Positions 14,995-22,866 of a stretch of 32,584 nt of DNA are shown here, one piece after another (positions within the stretch are counted from its first letter, which is position 1; every line of letters begins with the position of its first letter). The stretch spans positions 1 to 32,584 of the forward strand of contig DLAR01000051.1 of NCBI GenBank assembly GCA_002494015.1, written 5' to 3'. The notes beneath the pieces were generated by a model. The model searched no databases, was not told the DNA's origin, and saw only the letters and a program-made list of their open reading frames with translations. Both the position numbers and the translations under genes were made by a program. The stretch comes from Porphyromonadaceae bacterium UBA7042 (GTDB lineage Bacteria; Bacteroidota; Bacteroidia; Bacteroidales; Muribaculaceae).

Positions 14995-15764
14995 TGATAG
15001 ACACACATACCCACCTCTATCTCGACGAATTTTCCCCGGACCGCAACGATGTCATGCATCGTGCGATTGAAAGCGGAGTTGAGCGGATGATTTTCCCAAA
15101 CGTCGATCTATCGACCGTCGAACCGATGCTTGAACTCCATTCCCGCTATTCCGAAAATACATTTGTGGCTATGGGACTCCATCCCACCGAGGTAAAAGAA
15201 ACGTGGCGCGACAATCTTGCCAAGATAGAAAGTCTCTTTGATAACAGTCCGGCCCACTATGTCGCAGTCGGGGAAATCGGGATTGACCTATACTGGGACA
15301 AGACATTTCGCGATGAACAGATGAAAGTTTTCGCACGTCAGGTTGAAATCGCACTGGAACGAAACCTTCCGATAATCATCCATTGCCGCGACGGTCTCGA
15401 CGAGGTCCTTGAGGTTCTTGATGCGGCAAGCGCAGTCCCCCGCGGAGTATTCCACAGTTTCGGGGGTACCGTGGAAGATGTCGCACGAATCAGACAGACC
15501 GGCGATTTCTACTTCGGTATAAACGGCATTGTCACATTCAAGAACTCTCGGTTACGCGAAGTCCTTCCGACAATAGGACTCGACCGCATTCTTCTTGAAA
15601 CCGACGCCCCCTATCTCGCCCCTGTTCCTCACCGTGGCAAGCGGAATGAATCCTCGTTTCTCCCAGCCACGGCGGCAGTCGTGGCTGACGCGCTCGCATT
15701 GCCGGTCGACAACGTTGACCGCGCGACGAGTCAAAATGCCGTTACATTGTTTGGATTGACATGA
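14994..15764 (+). CDS. TatD family metal-dependent hydrolase
   Basis: A TIM-barrel hydrolase of the TatD group, usually described as a metal-dependent 3'-5' DNA/RNA exonuclease. The 256 residues show the metal ligands in order: DTHTHL at the N-terminus (H5 and H7), VAVGEIGID in the first third (E), PIIIHCRDG (H), GVFHSFGG (H), and LLETDAPYLAP near the C-terminus (D). The length is normal and no domain is missing. An in-frame GTG one codon earlier is possible, but the ATG at 14994, overlapping the TGA of the upstream prenyl synthase, is the natural coupled start. The guaA promoter begins inside the 3' end of this gene. Confidence 0.9.
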   Translation: MIDTHTHLYLDEFSPDRNDVMHRAIESGVERMIFPNVDLSTVEPMLELHSRYSENTFVAMGLHPTEVKETWRDNLAKIESLFDNSPAHYVAVGEIGIDLYWDKTFRDEQMKVFARQVEIALERNLPIIIHCRDGLDEVLEVLDAASAVPRGVFHSFGGTVEDVARIRQTGDFYFGINGIVTFKNSRLREVLPTIGLDRILLETDAPYLAPVPHRGKRNESSFLPATAAVVADALALPVDNVDRATSQNAVTLFGLT

Positions 15765-15781
15765 TATAATCCGTAACTTTG
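15750..15781 (+). promoter_or_regulatory. Consensus promoter for guaA
   Basis: TTTG at 15750-15753 and TAACTTTG at 15774-15781 are separated by exactly 20 nt, matching both Bacteroidota promoter elements. The -33 box lies inside the last codons of tatD. The leader of about 30 nt contains the tandem octamer CGAATCAA at 15788-15803, too short to hold a purine riboswitch. Confidence 0.75.
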
Positions 15782-15818
15782 CACCCACGAATCAACGAAT
15801 CAATTCACAACACATCTC

Positions 15819-17342
15819 ATGCAGGAAAAAATCATTATCCTCGACTTTGGCTCGCAGACCACGCAGCTCATCGGCCGCCGTGTGCGCGAGTTGAACATGT
15901 ATTGCGAAATTGTTCCCTATAACAAGTTCCCCTATGATGACCCGTCGGTTATCGGCGTGATTCTGTCAGGATCGCCATTCTCTGTATACGACGAAAAAGC
16001 GTTCAAAACTGACCTTTCGCGCCTGCGCGGCCATCTGCCCGTTCTCGGAATCTGTTACGGGGCACAGTTTATTGCCTACACATCGGGCGGCTCTGTCGAG
16101 CCTGCCGGGTCACGCGAATATGGCCGTGCCCACTTGACCACAATGGATCTCGGCAACCCGCTGCTGAAAGACATGCAGCTCGGCACTCAGGTGTGGATGA
16201 GCCACGGCGACACCATCACATCTGTGCCCGAATCGTTTAAAGTCATTGCATCGACTGACAAGGTGGCCGTTGCCGCCTATCAGGTAGAAGGGGAAAAGAC
16301 TTGGGGCGTACAGTTCCACCCCGAGGTTTACCACTCGGCCGAAGGCACCCAGCTACTACGCAATTTCGTCGTTGACATCTGCGGCGGCAAGCAGGACTGG
16401 AGCGCGGCATCATTCATAGAATCAACCGTCGCGCAACTCAAAGAACAGCTTGGCGACGACAAAGTCGTCCTCGGCCTTAGCGGCGGTGTTGACTCGTCGG
16501 TTGCCGCCGTGCTGCTCAACAAGGCTATCGGCAAGAACCTAACCTGTATATTTGTCGACCACGGCATGCTGCGCAAAAACGAGTTCCGCGATGTGCTCCG
16601 CGATTATGAATGCCTCGGGCTCAACGTCGTGGGAGTCGATGCCAGTGCCAAGTTTTTCAGCGAACTCGCCGGGGTAACCGAGCCGGAGCGCAAACGCAAG
16701 ATTATCGGAAAAGGATTCATCGACGTGTTTGACGAAGAAGCTCACAAAATTACCGACGTCAAGTGGCTCGCTCAGGGCACCATCTACCCCGACTGCATCG
16801 AGTCGCTTTCAATCACCGGCACGACTATCAAGAGTCACCACAACGTGGGCGGTCTTCCTGAAAAAATGAACCTCAAACTTTGCGAGCCGCTGCGCCTGTT
16901 GTTCAAAGACGAAGTACGCGCCGTCGGCCGCGAACTTGGTATGCCCGAGCATCTCATCAAGCGTCATCCCTTCCCCGGACCGGGCCTTGCCGTCAGAATC
17001 CTCGGTGACATCACCCCCGAGAAAGTACGCATTCTTCAGGATGCCGACGACATTTTCATCCGCGGCCTCCGCGACTGGGACCTCTATGACAAAGTATGGC
17101 AGGCCGGAGCAATCCTGCTCCCCGTACAGAGCGTGGGTGTCATGGGTGACGAGCGCACCTATGAGCGCGCCATTGCACTCCGTGCCGTCACTTCGACCGA
17201 CGCAATGACAGCCGACTGGGCTCACCTCCCCTACGAATTCATGGCCAAGGTTTCAAACGACATCATCAACCATGTGCGCGGCGTCAACCGCGTATGTTAT
17301 GACATCTCCTCCAAGCCACCGGCCACAATCGAGTGGGAATAA
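15819..17342 (+). CDS. guaA: GMP synthase (glutamine-hydrolysing)
   Basis: Converts XMP to GMP in the cytoplasm using ATP and ammonia released from glutamine. The 507 residues contain the two expected halves. The class I glutamine amidotransferase domain has nucleophile C79 (GICYGAQ) with H167 and E169 (VQFHPEVYHS). The ATP-pyrophosphatase domain has PP-loop SGGVDS at 221-226, and the C-terminal dimerisation domain ends KPPATIEWE, the conserved GMP synthase tail. Nothing is missing. It has its own consensus promoter, overlapping tatD, and is followed by a 15-bp hairpin at 17381-17418. With cmk, tdk and the nucleotidase it makes up the nucleotide-metabolism content of this window. Confidence 0.98.
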   Translation: MQEKIIILDFGSQTTQLIGRRVRELNMYCEIVPYNKFPYDDPSVIGVILSGSPFSVYDEKAFKTDLSRLRGHLPVLGICYGAQFIAYTSGGSVEPAGSREYGRAHLTTMDLGNPLLKDMQLGTQVWMSHGDTITSVPESFKVIASTDKVAVAAYQVEGEKTWGVQFHPEVYHSAEGTQLLRNFVVDICGGKQDWSAASFIESTVAQLKEQLGDDKVVLGLSGGVDSSVAAVLLNKAIGKNLTCIFVDHGMLRKNEFRDVLRDYECLGLNVVGVDASAKFFSELAGVTEPERKRKIIGKGFIDVFDEEAHKITDVKWLAQGTIYPDCIESLSITGTTIKSHHNVGGLPEKMNLKLCEPLRLLFKDEVRAVGRELGMPEHLIKRHPFPGPGLAVRILGDITPEKVRILQDADDIFIRGLRDWDLYDKVWQAGAILLPVQSVGVMGDERTYERAIALRAVTSTDAMTADWAHLPYEFMAKVSNDIINHVRGVNRVCYDISSKPPATIEWE

Positions 17343-17380
17343 TCGCATATTGCGACAATGAGCGCAGTTTATGTATATCG

Positions 17381-17418
17381 CAGCCGTTCAAATTTGCCCT
17401 CTAAAATTTGAACGGCTG
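17381..17418 (+). terminator. 15-bp hairpin downstream of guaA
   Basis: CAGCCGTTCAAATTT (17381-17395) pairs perfectly with AAATTTGAACGGCTG (17404-17418) across 8 nt, 38 nt after the guaA stop. No T-tract follows on either strand, so termination strength is uncertain and 3'-end protection is equally possible. Confidence 0.5.
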
Positions 17419-17718
17419 TGACTGCATAATTCCCAACCGAAGTCCAAATTTGTGCCATCCGATTACCCAACTTGTCAACCGCCAACCAATAGCCGATGGT
17501 TTTGACAGTATTGCCTTGTCAAGAAAATACCGACACTTGAGCGTGTGTTCTAAAAGAAGGGAAAGGAGAATTAGTAGCTCCGCATACGTCTGTCCAAAAA
17601 CGATACGCCGCCACATTTATGAATCGGCTTTCAATCATCAAGGCCACAAAAAGCAGACAACTAACCTTGCAACACAATACTTGCTTTTTTAGAGGCGGCT
17701 ACCGCTGTGTGCCCGCTG

Positions 17719-17777
17719 AATTGCCATATAGGGAAGGGCGATAATTTTTAATTTATGTTAATACTATATTGGCAATT
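17719..17777. repeat. Inverted repeat AATTGCCATATAG / CTATATTGGCAATT
   Basis: The arms at 17719-17731 and 17764-17777 pair over 13 bp with one bulged T, enclosing an A+T-rich 32-nt segment. It lies just upstream of the promoter at 17801. It could be a folded RNA end, a regulator-binding palindrome or a very small mobile-element remnant. The sequence does not decide between these. Confidence 0.35.
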
Positions 17778-17800
17778 GCCCGATTGTTAAAATTTAGTAG

Positions 17801-17808
17801 TAACTTTG
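17801..17808 (+). promoter_or_regulatory. -7 box upstream of the acyltransferase operon
   Basis: TAACTTTG is an exact match to TAnnTTTG. Expected initiation is near 17814, directly at the first hairpin of the following module. The -33 candidate (ATTG at 17775-17778) is weak. Confidence 0.55.
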
Positions 17809-17813
17809 GCAAA

Positions 17814-17887
17814 GCTATCAATAAAGCGATAGCTCTTTGCGCATTATCGGGTTTTGGAATGACACCGTGACAAACCCGGCATTTTTT
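17814..17887 (+). ncRNA. Short RNA or leader attenuator with intrinsic terminator
   Basis: From the expected start site, the RNA forms GCTATC-8 nt-GATAGC (17814-17833). A terminator hairpin follows: CGGGTTT (17848-17854) pairs with AAACCCG (17872-17878), followed by six T (17882-17887). The ATG of the acyltransferase is only 36 nt further on. The module therefore either makes a free small RNA of about 75 nt or works as an attenuator for the operon. An alternative pairing, CGATA (17827-17831) with TATCG (17845-17849), excludes the first hairpin and clips the terminator stem, as an antiterminator would. No known riboswitch class was recognised. Confidence 0.45.
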
Positions 17888-17923
17888 AGCATAATTGAGT
17901 AATTATCAATTAATCTCTGATTA

Positions 17924-19093
17924 ATGAGCGAATTAAGAAATGAATTCTCTGACATCGAGCCTTATAACGACTCTGTGTTTCAAGAAAAAATAGCCTCTTT
18001 GGTAAAAGAACCGGGATTTGAACACGCTGTCCGTTCAGTTCTCCCGGATGTGGATTACCCTGAATTTGTTGCCGAATTGATGGCTGTACCCGGCAAGGAA
18101 CAGTTTCAGAAAAACATCATGGGCAACTTTTTGGAAGAACTCGCCCTTCGGACTACCGCAGGAATCACATATTCCGGGTTGGATGCTGTTCATGATGACT
18201 CGCGTTATACATTTATCACCAACCACCGCGACATTGTCCTTGACGCTTCATTCCTCAATCTCGGATTTCTTAGAGCAGGCAAACGGACTTCTGAAGTAGC
18301 AATCGGCGACAACCTGCTGATTTATGACTGGATTACCGACCTTGTAAAACTCAACGGCAGTTTCATCGTAAAACGCAACGTGGGTATTACGGGCGCGCTT
18401 GATGCGGCCCGACAGCTCAGCAGTTACATCCATTATGCAATATCAGCCAAGAAGGAGAGTATCTGGATTGCCCAAAGGGAAGGCCGCGCAAAAGATTCTG
18501 ACGACAAAACGCAGGAAAGTGTCATTAAAATGCTCGCGCTTGGAGGTCCCGGCCGCATGGTAGAGAATCTTGTGTCACTTAATATTCTCCCGGTGGCTAT
18601 TTCTTATGAATTTGACCCGAACGATTATCTGAAAGCCCGGGAATTCTTGCTGAAGCACAGAGACCCCAATTTCAAGAAGTCAAAGCATGACGATCTTTTT
18701 TCGATGGAAACCGGATTGTTGCAGTTTAAAGGCCGCGTGCATTTCGGATTGAGTCAATGCATAACCCCCGAAATCGAGAAAATTCCTGCCGACACTCCCA
18801 AGGGAGAGGTTGCTCGGAGCGTGTGCGCGTTGGTTGATAATGCCATCCATTCTCATTATCTCATTTATCCAATTAATTATGTGGCTTACGACAACCTGTT
18901 TGGCTCTGACAGGTATTCAGGCCATTATACCCCCGACGAGGAAGCTGCGGTAATGGAATATATCGAGGGCCAACTTGACAAGGTGGATGTGGAGAATATT
19001 ACAGCCGACGAGCGTGAATTCATGCGGCACAAAATGTATGAAATGTACGCCAACCCGTTAAAGAACAAATTGCTTGCCACAGGCGTTTCATAA
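17924..19093 (+). CDS. PlsC-like phospholipid acyltransferase
   Basis: A 389-residue glycerolipid acyltransferase-like protein, expected to transfer an acyl chain to a lysophospholipid or similar acceptor at the inner membrane. The acceptor site reads FITNHRDIVLDASF with H101. The family motif is H-x4-D, but here the nearest aspartates are two and six residues after the histidine, a small departure that I believe occurs in Bacteroidales homologs. The second motif, IWIAQREGRAKDSDDKTQ (about residues 184-201), corresponds to the phosphate-binding EGTRSR-type block. There is no clear transmembrane helix, and N- and C-terminal extensions make it longer than ordinary PlsC (about 240 residues). It is the first gene of an operon with the metallophosphoesterase, tex and the HPPK-like gene, possibly controlled by the upstream attenuator-like module. 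Confidence 0.78.
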   Translation: MSELRNEFSDIEPYNDSVFQEKIASLVKEPGFEHAVRSVLPDVDYPEFVAELMAVPGKEQFQKNIMGNFLEELALRTTAGITYSGLDAVHDDSRYTFITNHRDIVLDASFLNLGFLRAGKRTSEVAIGDNLLIYDWITDLVKLNGSFIVKRNVGITGALDAARQLSSYIHYAISAKKESIWIAQREGRAKDSDDKTQESVIKMLALGGPGRMVENLVSLNILPVAISYEFDPNDYLKAREFLLKHRDPNFKKSKHDDLFSMETGLLQFKGRVHFGLSQCITPEIEKIPADTPKGEVARSVCALVDNAIHSHYLIYPINYVAYDNLFGSDRYSGHYTPDEEAAVMEYIEGQLDKVDVENITADEREFMRHKMYEMYANPLKNKLLATGVS

Positions 19094-19123
19094 AACGTGA
19101 GGATTTATCCCCCGACAATATAA

Positions 19124-20320
19124 ATGAGACTACCGCTGTTGATATTAGGCATATTTACGATTCTGAGCATCGGAGTGGACTGGTACATCTTGTCCCGGCT
19201 TAAAAAATTGCCCTCCCGGCTGCCTTCTCGGATTCATATAATAGTGTCAGTATTGATGTATCTGCTCGTCATCGTGGGGGTCGCTCTTCCGCGGCGCAGC
19301 GGTGGAAACGGGACGCTGCTGTGCGTGATGTGGATTTTATATGCCTTCTGCACTGTCTATGTGCCTAAAATCATCTTCGTGCTGATTGACCTGCTGGCTT
19401 CTATCCCGTGTATTTTGCACCGTCGTCGAATTAAATGGCTATCGGCAATCGGAGTCGTGGCCGCTGTCGTTACATTTGTTTCTATGTGGTGGGGCGCGCT
19501 TGTCAACAGGTATGATGTCGATATAAGGGAGGTCACAGTAGAGATTCCCGGTCTCCCGAAGGCTTTTGATGGCTACCGCATCGTGCAATTCAGTGACTTC
19601 CATGTGGGCACTTACGGTAACGATACCGCATACGTCGCGAAAGTCGTGGACTGCATAAACGGTTTGGACAAAGATTTAGTGGTATTCACCGGTGATATAG
19701 TCAATGCCCGCACTTCGGAACTGCTTCCCCATGCTTCGACCTTGTCCCGTCTGAAAGCTCCAGACGGTGTTCTTTCAATTCTCGGCAATCACGATTACGG
19801 CGATTATTCCGTTTGGCCCCAGCTTTCGGCAAAAGAAGAAAACATAAGGCAGATGCACGATCTCCAGAGGGAAAAAATGAATTGGCGATTGTTGCTTAAC
19901 GAAACCGCCATGATTCATCGTGGAAATGATTCAATTGCGATAATAGGCGTTGAAAATATTGGCGACCCGCCATTCCACATCTACGGTTCCCTGTCAAAAG
20001 CATATCCCGTAACAGGTGATAGTGTCGTCAAAATCCTGCTGACGCACAATCCGGCCCACTGGGTAGATTCGATTGCTGACTCGTCCGACCACAATATCGC
20101 ATTATCCCTGAGCGGCCACACTCATGCCATGCAGATGGAAGTGGCCGGATGGTCGCCTGCTGCATTTCGCTATCCCACATGGGGCGGCCTTTATTCCGAC
20201 AAGGACGGCTCTCACAAGCTCTATGTCAACATAGGAATGGGAACAGTCGGGATTCCGGCCCGTATAGGAGCAACCCCCGAAATAACAATCATAACATTAA
20301 AAGCACAAAATCAAAAATAG
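19124..20320 (+). CDS. Membrane-anchored calcineurin-like metallophosphoesterase
   Basis: A 398-residue protein with about four hydrophobic segments in the first 125 residues, followed by a calcineurin-like phosphoesterase domain. Metal ligands appear in order: FSDFHVG (D158, H160), VFTGDIVNA (D191), ILGNHDYGDY (N222, H223), LLTHNPAH, and LSGHTHAMQ near residue 330. This arrangement resembles the YkuE-type group, whose members have been linked to phospholipid or nucleotide-lipid hydrolysis; the substrate here is unknown. The catalytic domain probably faces the periplasm. It follows the acyltransferase by 30 nt and precedes tex by 12 nt, so a lipid-related role alongside the acyltransferase is a reasonable guess. 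Confidence 0.85.
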   Translation: MRLPLLILGIFTILSIGVDWYILSRLKKLPSRLPSRIHIIVSVLMYLLVIVGVALPRRSGGNGTLLCVMWILYAFCTVYVPKIIFVLIDLLASIPCILHRRRIKWLSAIGVVAAVVTFVSMWWGALVNRYDVDIREVTVEIPGLPKAFDGYRIVQFSDFHVGTYGNDTAYVAKVVDCINGLDKDLVVFTGDIVNARTSELLPHASTLSRLKAPDGVLSILGNHDYGDYSVWPQLSAKEENIRQMHDLQREKMNWRLLLNETAMIHRGNDSIAIIGVENIGDPPFHIYGSLSKAYPVTGDSVVKILLTHNPAHWVDSIADSSDHNIALSLSGHTHAMQMEVAGWSPAAFRYPTWGGLYSDKDGSHKLYVNIGMGTVGIPARIGATPEITIITLKAQNQK

Positions 20321-20332
20321 GTTTTCACTGAG

Positions 20333-22465
20333 ATGTCTATCGAACACGCTACCATAATCAGCAAGGAACTGAATTTATTGCGCAAGCATGTCAACGCATG
20401 TATAAAGCTGCTTGAGGACGGAGCCACTATCCCGTTTATAAGCCGTTACCGTAAAGAAGCGACCGGAGGGATGAATGATGTTACTGTCCTTGCGGTAAGC
20501 AGACGACATAAATCCCTGACCGAACTTGACGAGCGAAAAAGCTACATAATCGATACAATCAAACAAGCAAAGGCTCTGACTCCTGAACTCGAACAACGTA
20601 TAGTCGAGACGCTTGACCCGATCTTGCTTGAAGACATGTTTCTTCCGTTCAAGCCCAAGCGCAACACCCGTTCTCAGGCTGCTATTGAACTTGGCCTCGA
20701 ACCGTTGGCCCGCATGGTTATGGCTCAGAATTCCGATGAAGTAGAACGGATGGCGGCAAAATTTGTAAAACCCGGAGGTATTTCAATCGAGGATGCCGTG
20801 GGCGGAGCGACCGATATAATCGCGTCATGGGTCAATGAGAGTGAAAAGGCCCGCAACATAGTCAGGTCACGTTTTCAGCGTAGCGCGATAATTTCGTCAC
20901 GGGTTATAAAAGGGAAAGAGGAGGAAGGAAAGAACTATCAGAATTACTTCGATTTCAGCGAGCCGTTGCGACTGTGCAACTCACACCGTTATCTTGCCAT
21001 GCGGCGTGGCGAAGCCGACGGAATATTGAAAATAAGCGTGTCGATTGACGATGACGAGATGGTTGACCGTCTGTCACGCATGTTTGTGAAATCCACGGCT
21101 CCGGCAACTGTCGCCGACATCGTGCGCCGTGCGGTAAAAGACGGCTACAAACGGTTGATGAAACCTTCAATTGAAAATGAAGTATGCGCAACCGTGAAAG
21201 AGAAAAGCGATGCCGCTGCTATTCAGATGTTTGCCGACAATGTGCGTCAGTTACTGATGGCTGCGCCGCTTGGCCGCCGCCGCGTTCTTGCCCTCGATCC
21301 TGGATTTAAGTCGGGGTGCAAACTCGTGTGCCTTGATGAACAAGGCAACCTTCTGCAGCATGATGTTATCTATCCCCATCCGCCTGTTAACGACTATATG
21401 GGTGCGACTGACGCATTGTGTTATTATGTCGATAGTTTCCGAATAGATGCTATAGCGGTAGGGAACGGGACTGCCGGCCGCGAGACCGAACGATTCCTTC
21501 GCGACATAATGTTTCCGCGTAAAGTGCAAATTTTCATGGTCAATGAAAACGGAGCAAGTGTCTACTCCGCGTCGGAAGTGGCCCGTGAGGAATTCCCCAA
21601 TGAAGATGTCACCGTGCGTGGCGCGGTCTCAATCGGACGCCGCCTCCTTGACCCTCTTGCCGAACTTGTCAAGATTGACCCCAAATCAATCGGAGTGGGA
21701 CAATACCAGCACGATGTAAATCAGTCTCGGTTAAAAGAGTCTCTTGACTATGTAGTGGAAAACTGCGTCAACTCGGTTGGCGTAAATGTAAATACAGCCT
21801 CTAAAGAATTGCTGTCCTACGTCTCGGGGATTGGTCCCGCATTGGCGGCAAATATTGTTAAATATCGTGCTGAAAACGGAGATTTCGTCTCTCGGTCCGA
21901 ATTGAAAAATGTAAGCCGTATGGGCGAAAAGGCATTTCAGCAATGTGCCGGATTCCTCAGGATACCCAATGCCAAAAATCCTCTCGACAATACCGGAATC
22001 CATCCTGAACGCTACGAACTGGTGGAACAGCTCGCTGCAGATGTGAATGCCGACATCCAGCGCCTTATGCGTGACCGCAACCTTCTGCACAACATCGAGC
22101 TTGACAGCTATGTGACAAAGCAAGTAGGACTCCCGACTTTGACTGATATTGTGCTCGAACTTGAAAAACCGGGTCGCGACCCGCGTGAGGCGGCGGAAGA
22201 ACCGTTCTATGATGACAGTGTGCGCAAAATTGACGACCTGCATCTCGGAATGGAACTGACCGGGAAAGTCAACAATATAACTGCTTTCGGTGTCTTTGTC
22301 GACCTTGGCATGAAAGAGAACGGACTTGTACACATCTCTCAACTTTGTGACCGGTTCATTTCCTCCCCGTCCGAGGTTGTGTCTATCGGGCAGATTGTCC
22401 GAGTCAAGGTATTGGACGTGGATGTCAGCAGAGGCCGTATCGCATTAACTATGAAGGGACTTTAA
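20333..22465 (+). CDS. tex: Tex family RNA-binding transcription factor
   Basis: A 710-residue homolog of Tex/Spt6-core proteins, which bind RNA and RNA polymerase-associated nucleic acid. The domain order is typical: an N-terminal helical region with FISRYRKEATGG, a YqgF-like RNase H fold domain (RVLALDPGFKSGCKLV, about residues 318-333), then a helix-hairpin-helix pair (VNTASKELLSYVSGIGPALA and GDFVSRSELKNVSRMG). A C-terminal S1 domain (LTGKVNNITAFGVFVDLG to the end) closes the protein. Length is slightly short of E. coli Tex (about 770) but no domain is lost. It sits in the operon between the phosphoesterase and the HPPK-like gene, with a 2-nt gap to the latter. Confidence 0.95.
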   Translation: MSIEHATIISKELNLLRKHVNACIKLLEDGATIPFISRYRKEATGGMNDVTVLAVSRRHKSLTELDERKSYIIDTIKQAKALTPELEQRIVETLDPILLEDMFLPFKPKRNTRSQAAIELGLEPLARMVMAQNSDEVERMAAKFVKPGGISIEDAVGGATDIIASWVNESEKARNIVRSRFQRSAIISSRVIKGKEEEGKNYQNYFDFSEPLRLCNSHRYLAMRRGEADGILKISVSIDDDEMVDRLSRMFVKSTAPATVADIVRRAVKDGYKRLMKPSIENEVCATVKEKSDAAAIQMFADNVRQLLMAAPLGRRRVLALDPGFKSGCKLVCLDEQGNLLQHDVIYPHPPVNDYMGATDALCYYVDSFRIDAIAVGNGTAGRETERFLRDIMFPRKVQIFMVNENGASVYSASEVAREEFPNEDVTVRGAVSIGRRLLDPLAELVKIDPKSIGVGQYQHDVNQSRLKESLDYVVENCVNSVGVNVNTASKELLSYVSGIGPALAANIVKYRAENGDFVSRSELKNVSRMGEKAFQQCAGFLRIPNAKNPLDNTGIHPERYELVEQLAADVNADIQRLMRDRNLLHNIELDSYVTKQVGLPTLTDIVLELEKPGRDPREAAEEPFYDDSVRKIDDLHLGMELTGKVNNITAFGVFVDLGMKENGLVHISQLCDRFISSPSEVVSIGQIVRVKVLDVDVSRGRIALTMKGL

Positions 22466-22467
22466 CG

Positions 22468-22866
22468 ATGAACCAACACTCTTGTACAATAGGGCTGGGA
22501 AGCAATACACCAGACCGGGAAGAACAGATTCAATCGGCCGTCAATTATCTCAAGACATTGCTGAATGACTTGGCAGTTTCTGAAATTTATGAATCTCCGG
22601 CCTATAACGGCAAGGACAAACCATATCTTAACGCAGTCGTGCATGGTTATACTGACCGTTCGATTGACTGCATTAATAACCGGCTGAAGTCTTGGGAGGA
22701 AAAGCAGGGACGCACTCCGGAAATGCGAGCCGAGGGAAAGGTGCCTATTGACCTTGACCTTGTGATATGGTGTGGCCGCATCATGAGACAGGCTGACTTT
22801 GAACGACACTATTTCAACGTAGGGTATCGGGAATTGCTTGCTAAAGGGGCATTTGAAACGATGTGA
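22468..22866 (+). CDS. HPPK-like pterin pyrophosphokinase, shortened
   Basis: A 132-residue protein related to FolK, which transfers pyrophosphate from ATP to hydroxymethyl-dihydropterin in folate synthesis. Matching features are IGLGSN at residues 8-13, YESPAYNGKDKPYLNAVVHG, the EKQGR segment, and the metal-binding pair in PIDLDLVIW. The family is usually near 160 residues. By eye, the normally invariant arginine in the GPRTLDLD motif is replaced (GKVPIDLD), and the HYDMKNRGF motif appears as HYFNVGYRE. The protein could be a divergent active HPPK or a sidelined copy; a second folK elsewhere would favour the latter. It is the last gene of the tex operon, and its final 26 nt overlap the convergent comEC gene. 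Confidence 0.72.
   Translation: MNQHSCTIGLGSNTPDREEQIQSAVNYLKTLLNDLAVSEIYESPAYNGKDKPYLNAVVHGYTDRSIDCINNRLKSWEEKQGRTPEMRAEGKVPIDLDLVIWCGRIMRQADFERHYFNVGYRELLAKGAFETM

Larger units (their letters stand above)
17343..17923. other. Noncoding region between guaA and the acyltransferase
   Basis: A 581-nt stretch without a convincing gene. Opposed frames at 17408-17692 (+, 94 codons) and 17401-17616 (-, 71 codons) have no recognisable domain and lack promoter boxes. They could be eroded coding sequence, but I cannot name a parent. The region holds a 15-bp hairpin (17381-17418) and a possible weak terminator at 17648-17690, with 8-bp arms around a 26-nt loop followed by six T. It also holds an inverted repeat (17719-17777) and the promoter-hairpin-terminator module at 17801-17887. 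Confidence 0.5.

Noticed and set aside
15782..15818. Purine riboswitch in the guaA leader
   Set aside because: The leader is about 30 nt and holds only a tandem octamer, too short for any known purine aptamer.
17408..17692. 94-codon frame after guaA as a possible transposase remnant
   Set aside because: No catalytic motif, terminal repeats or target duplication could be identified, so I only describe it as noncoding or eroded sequence.
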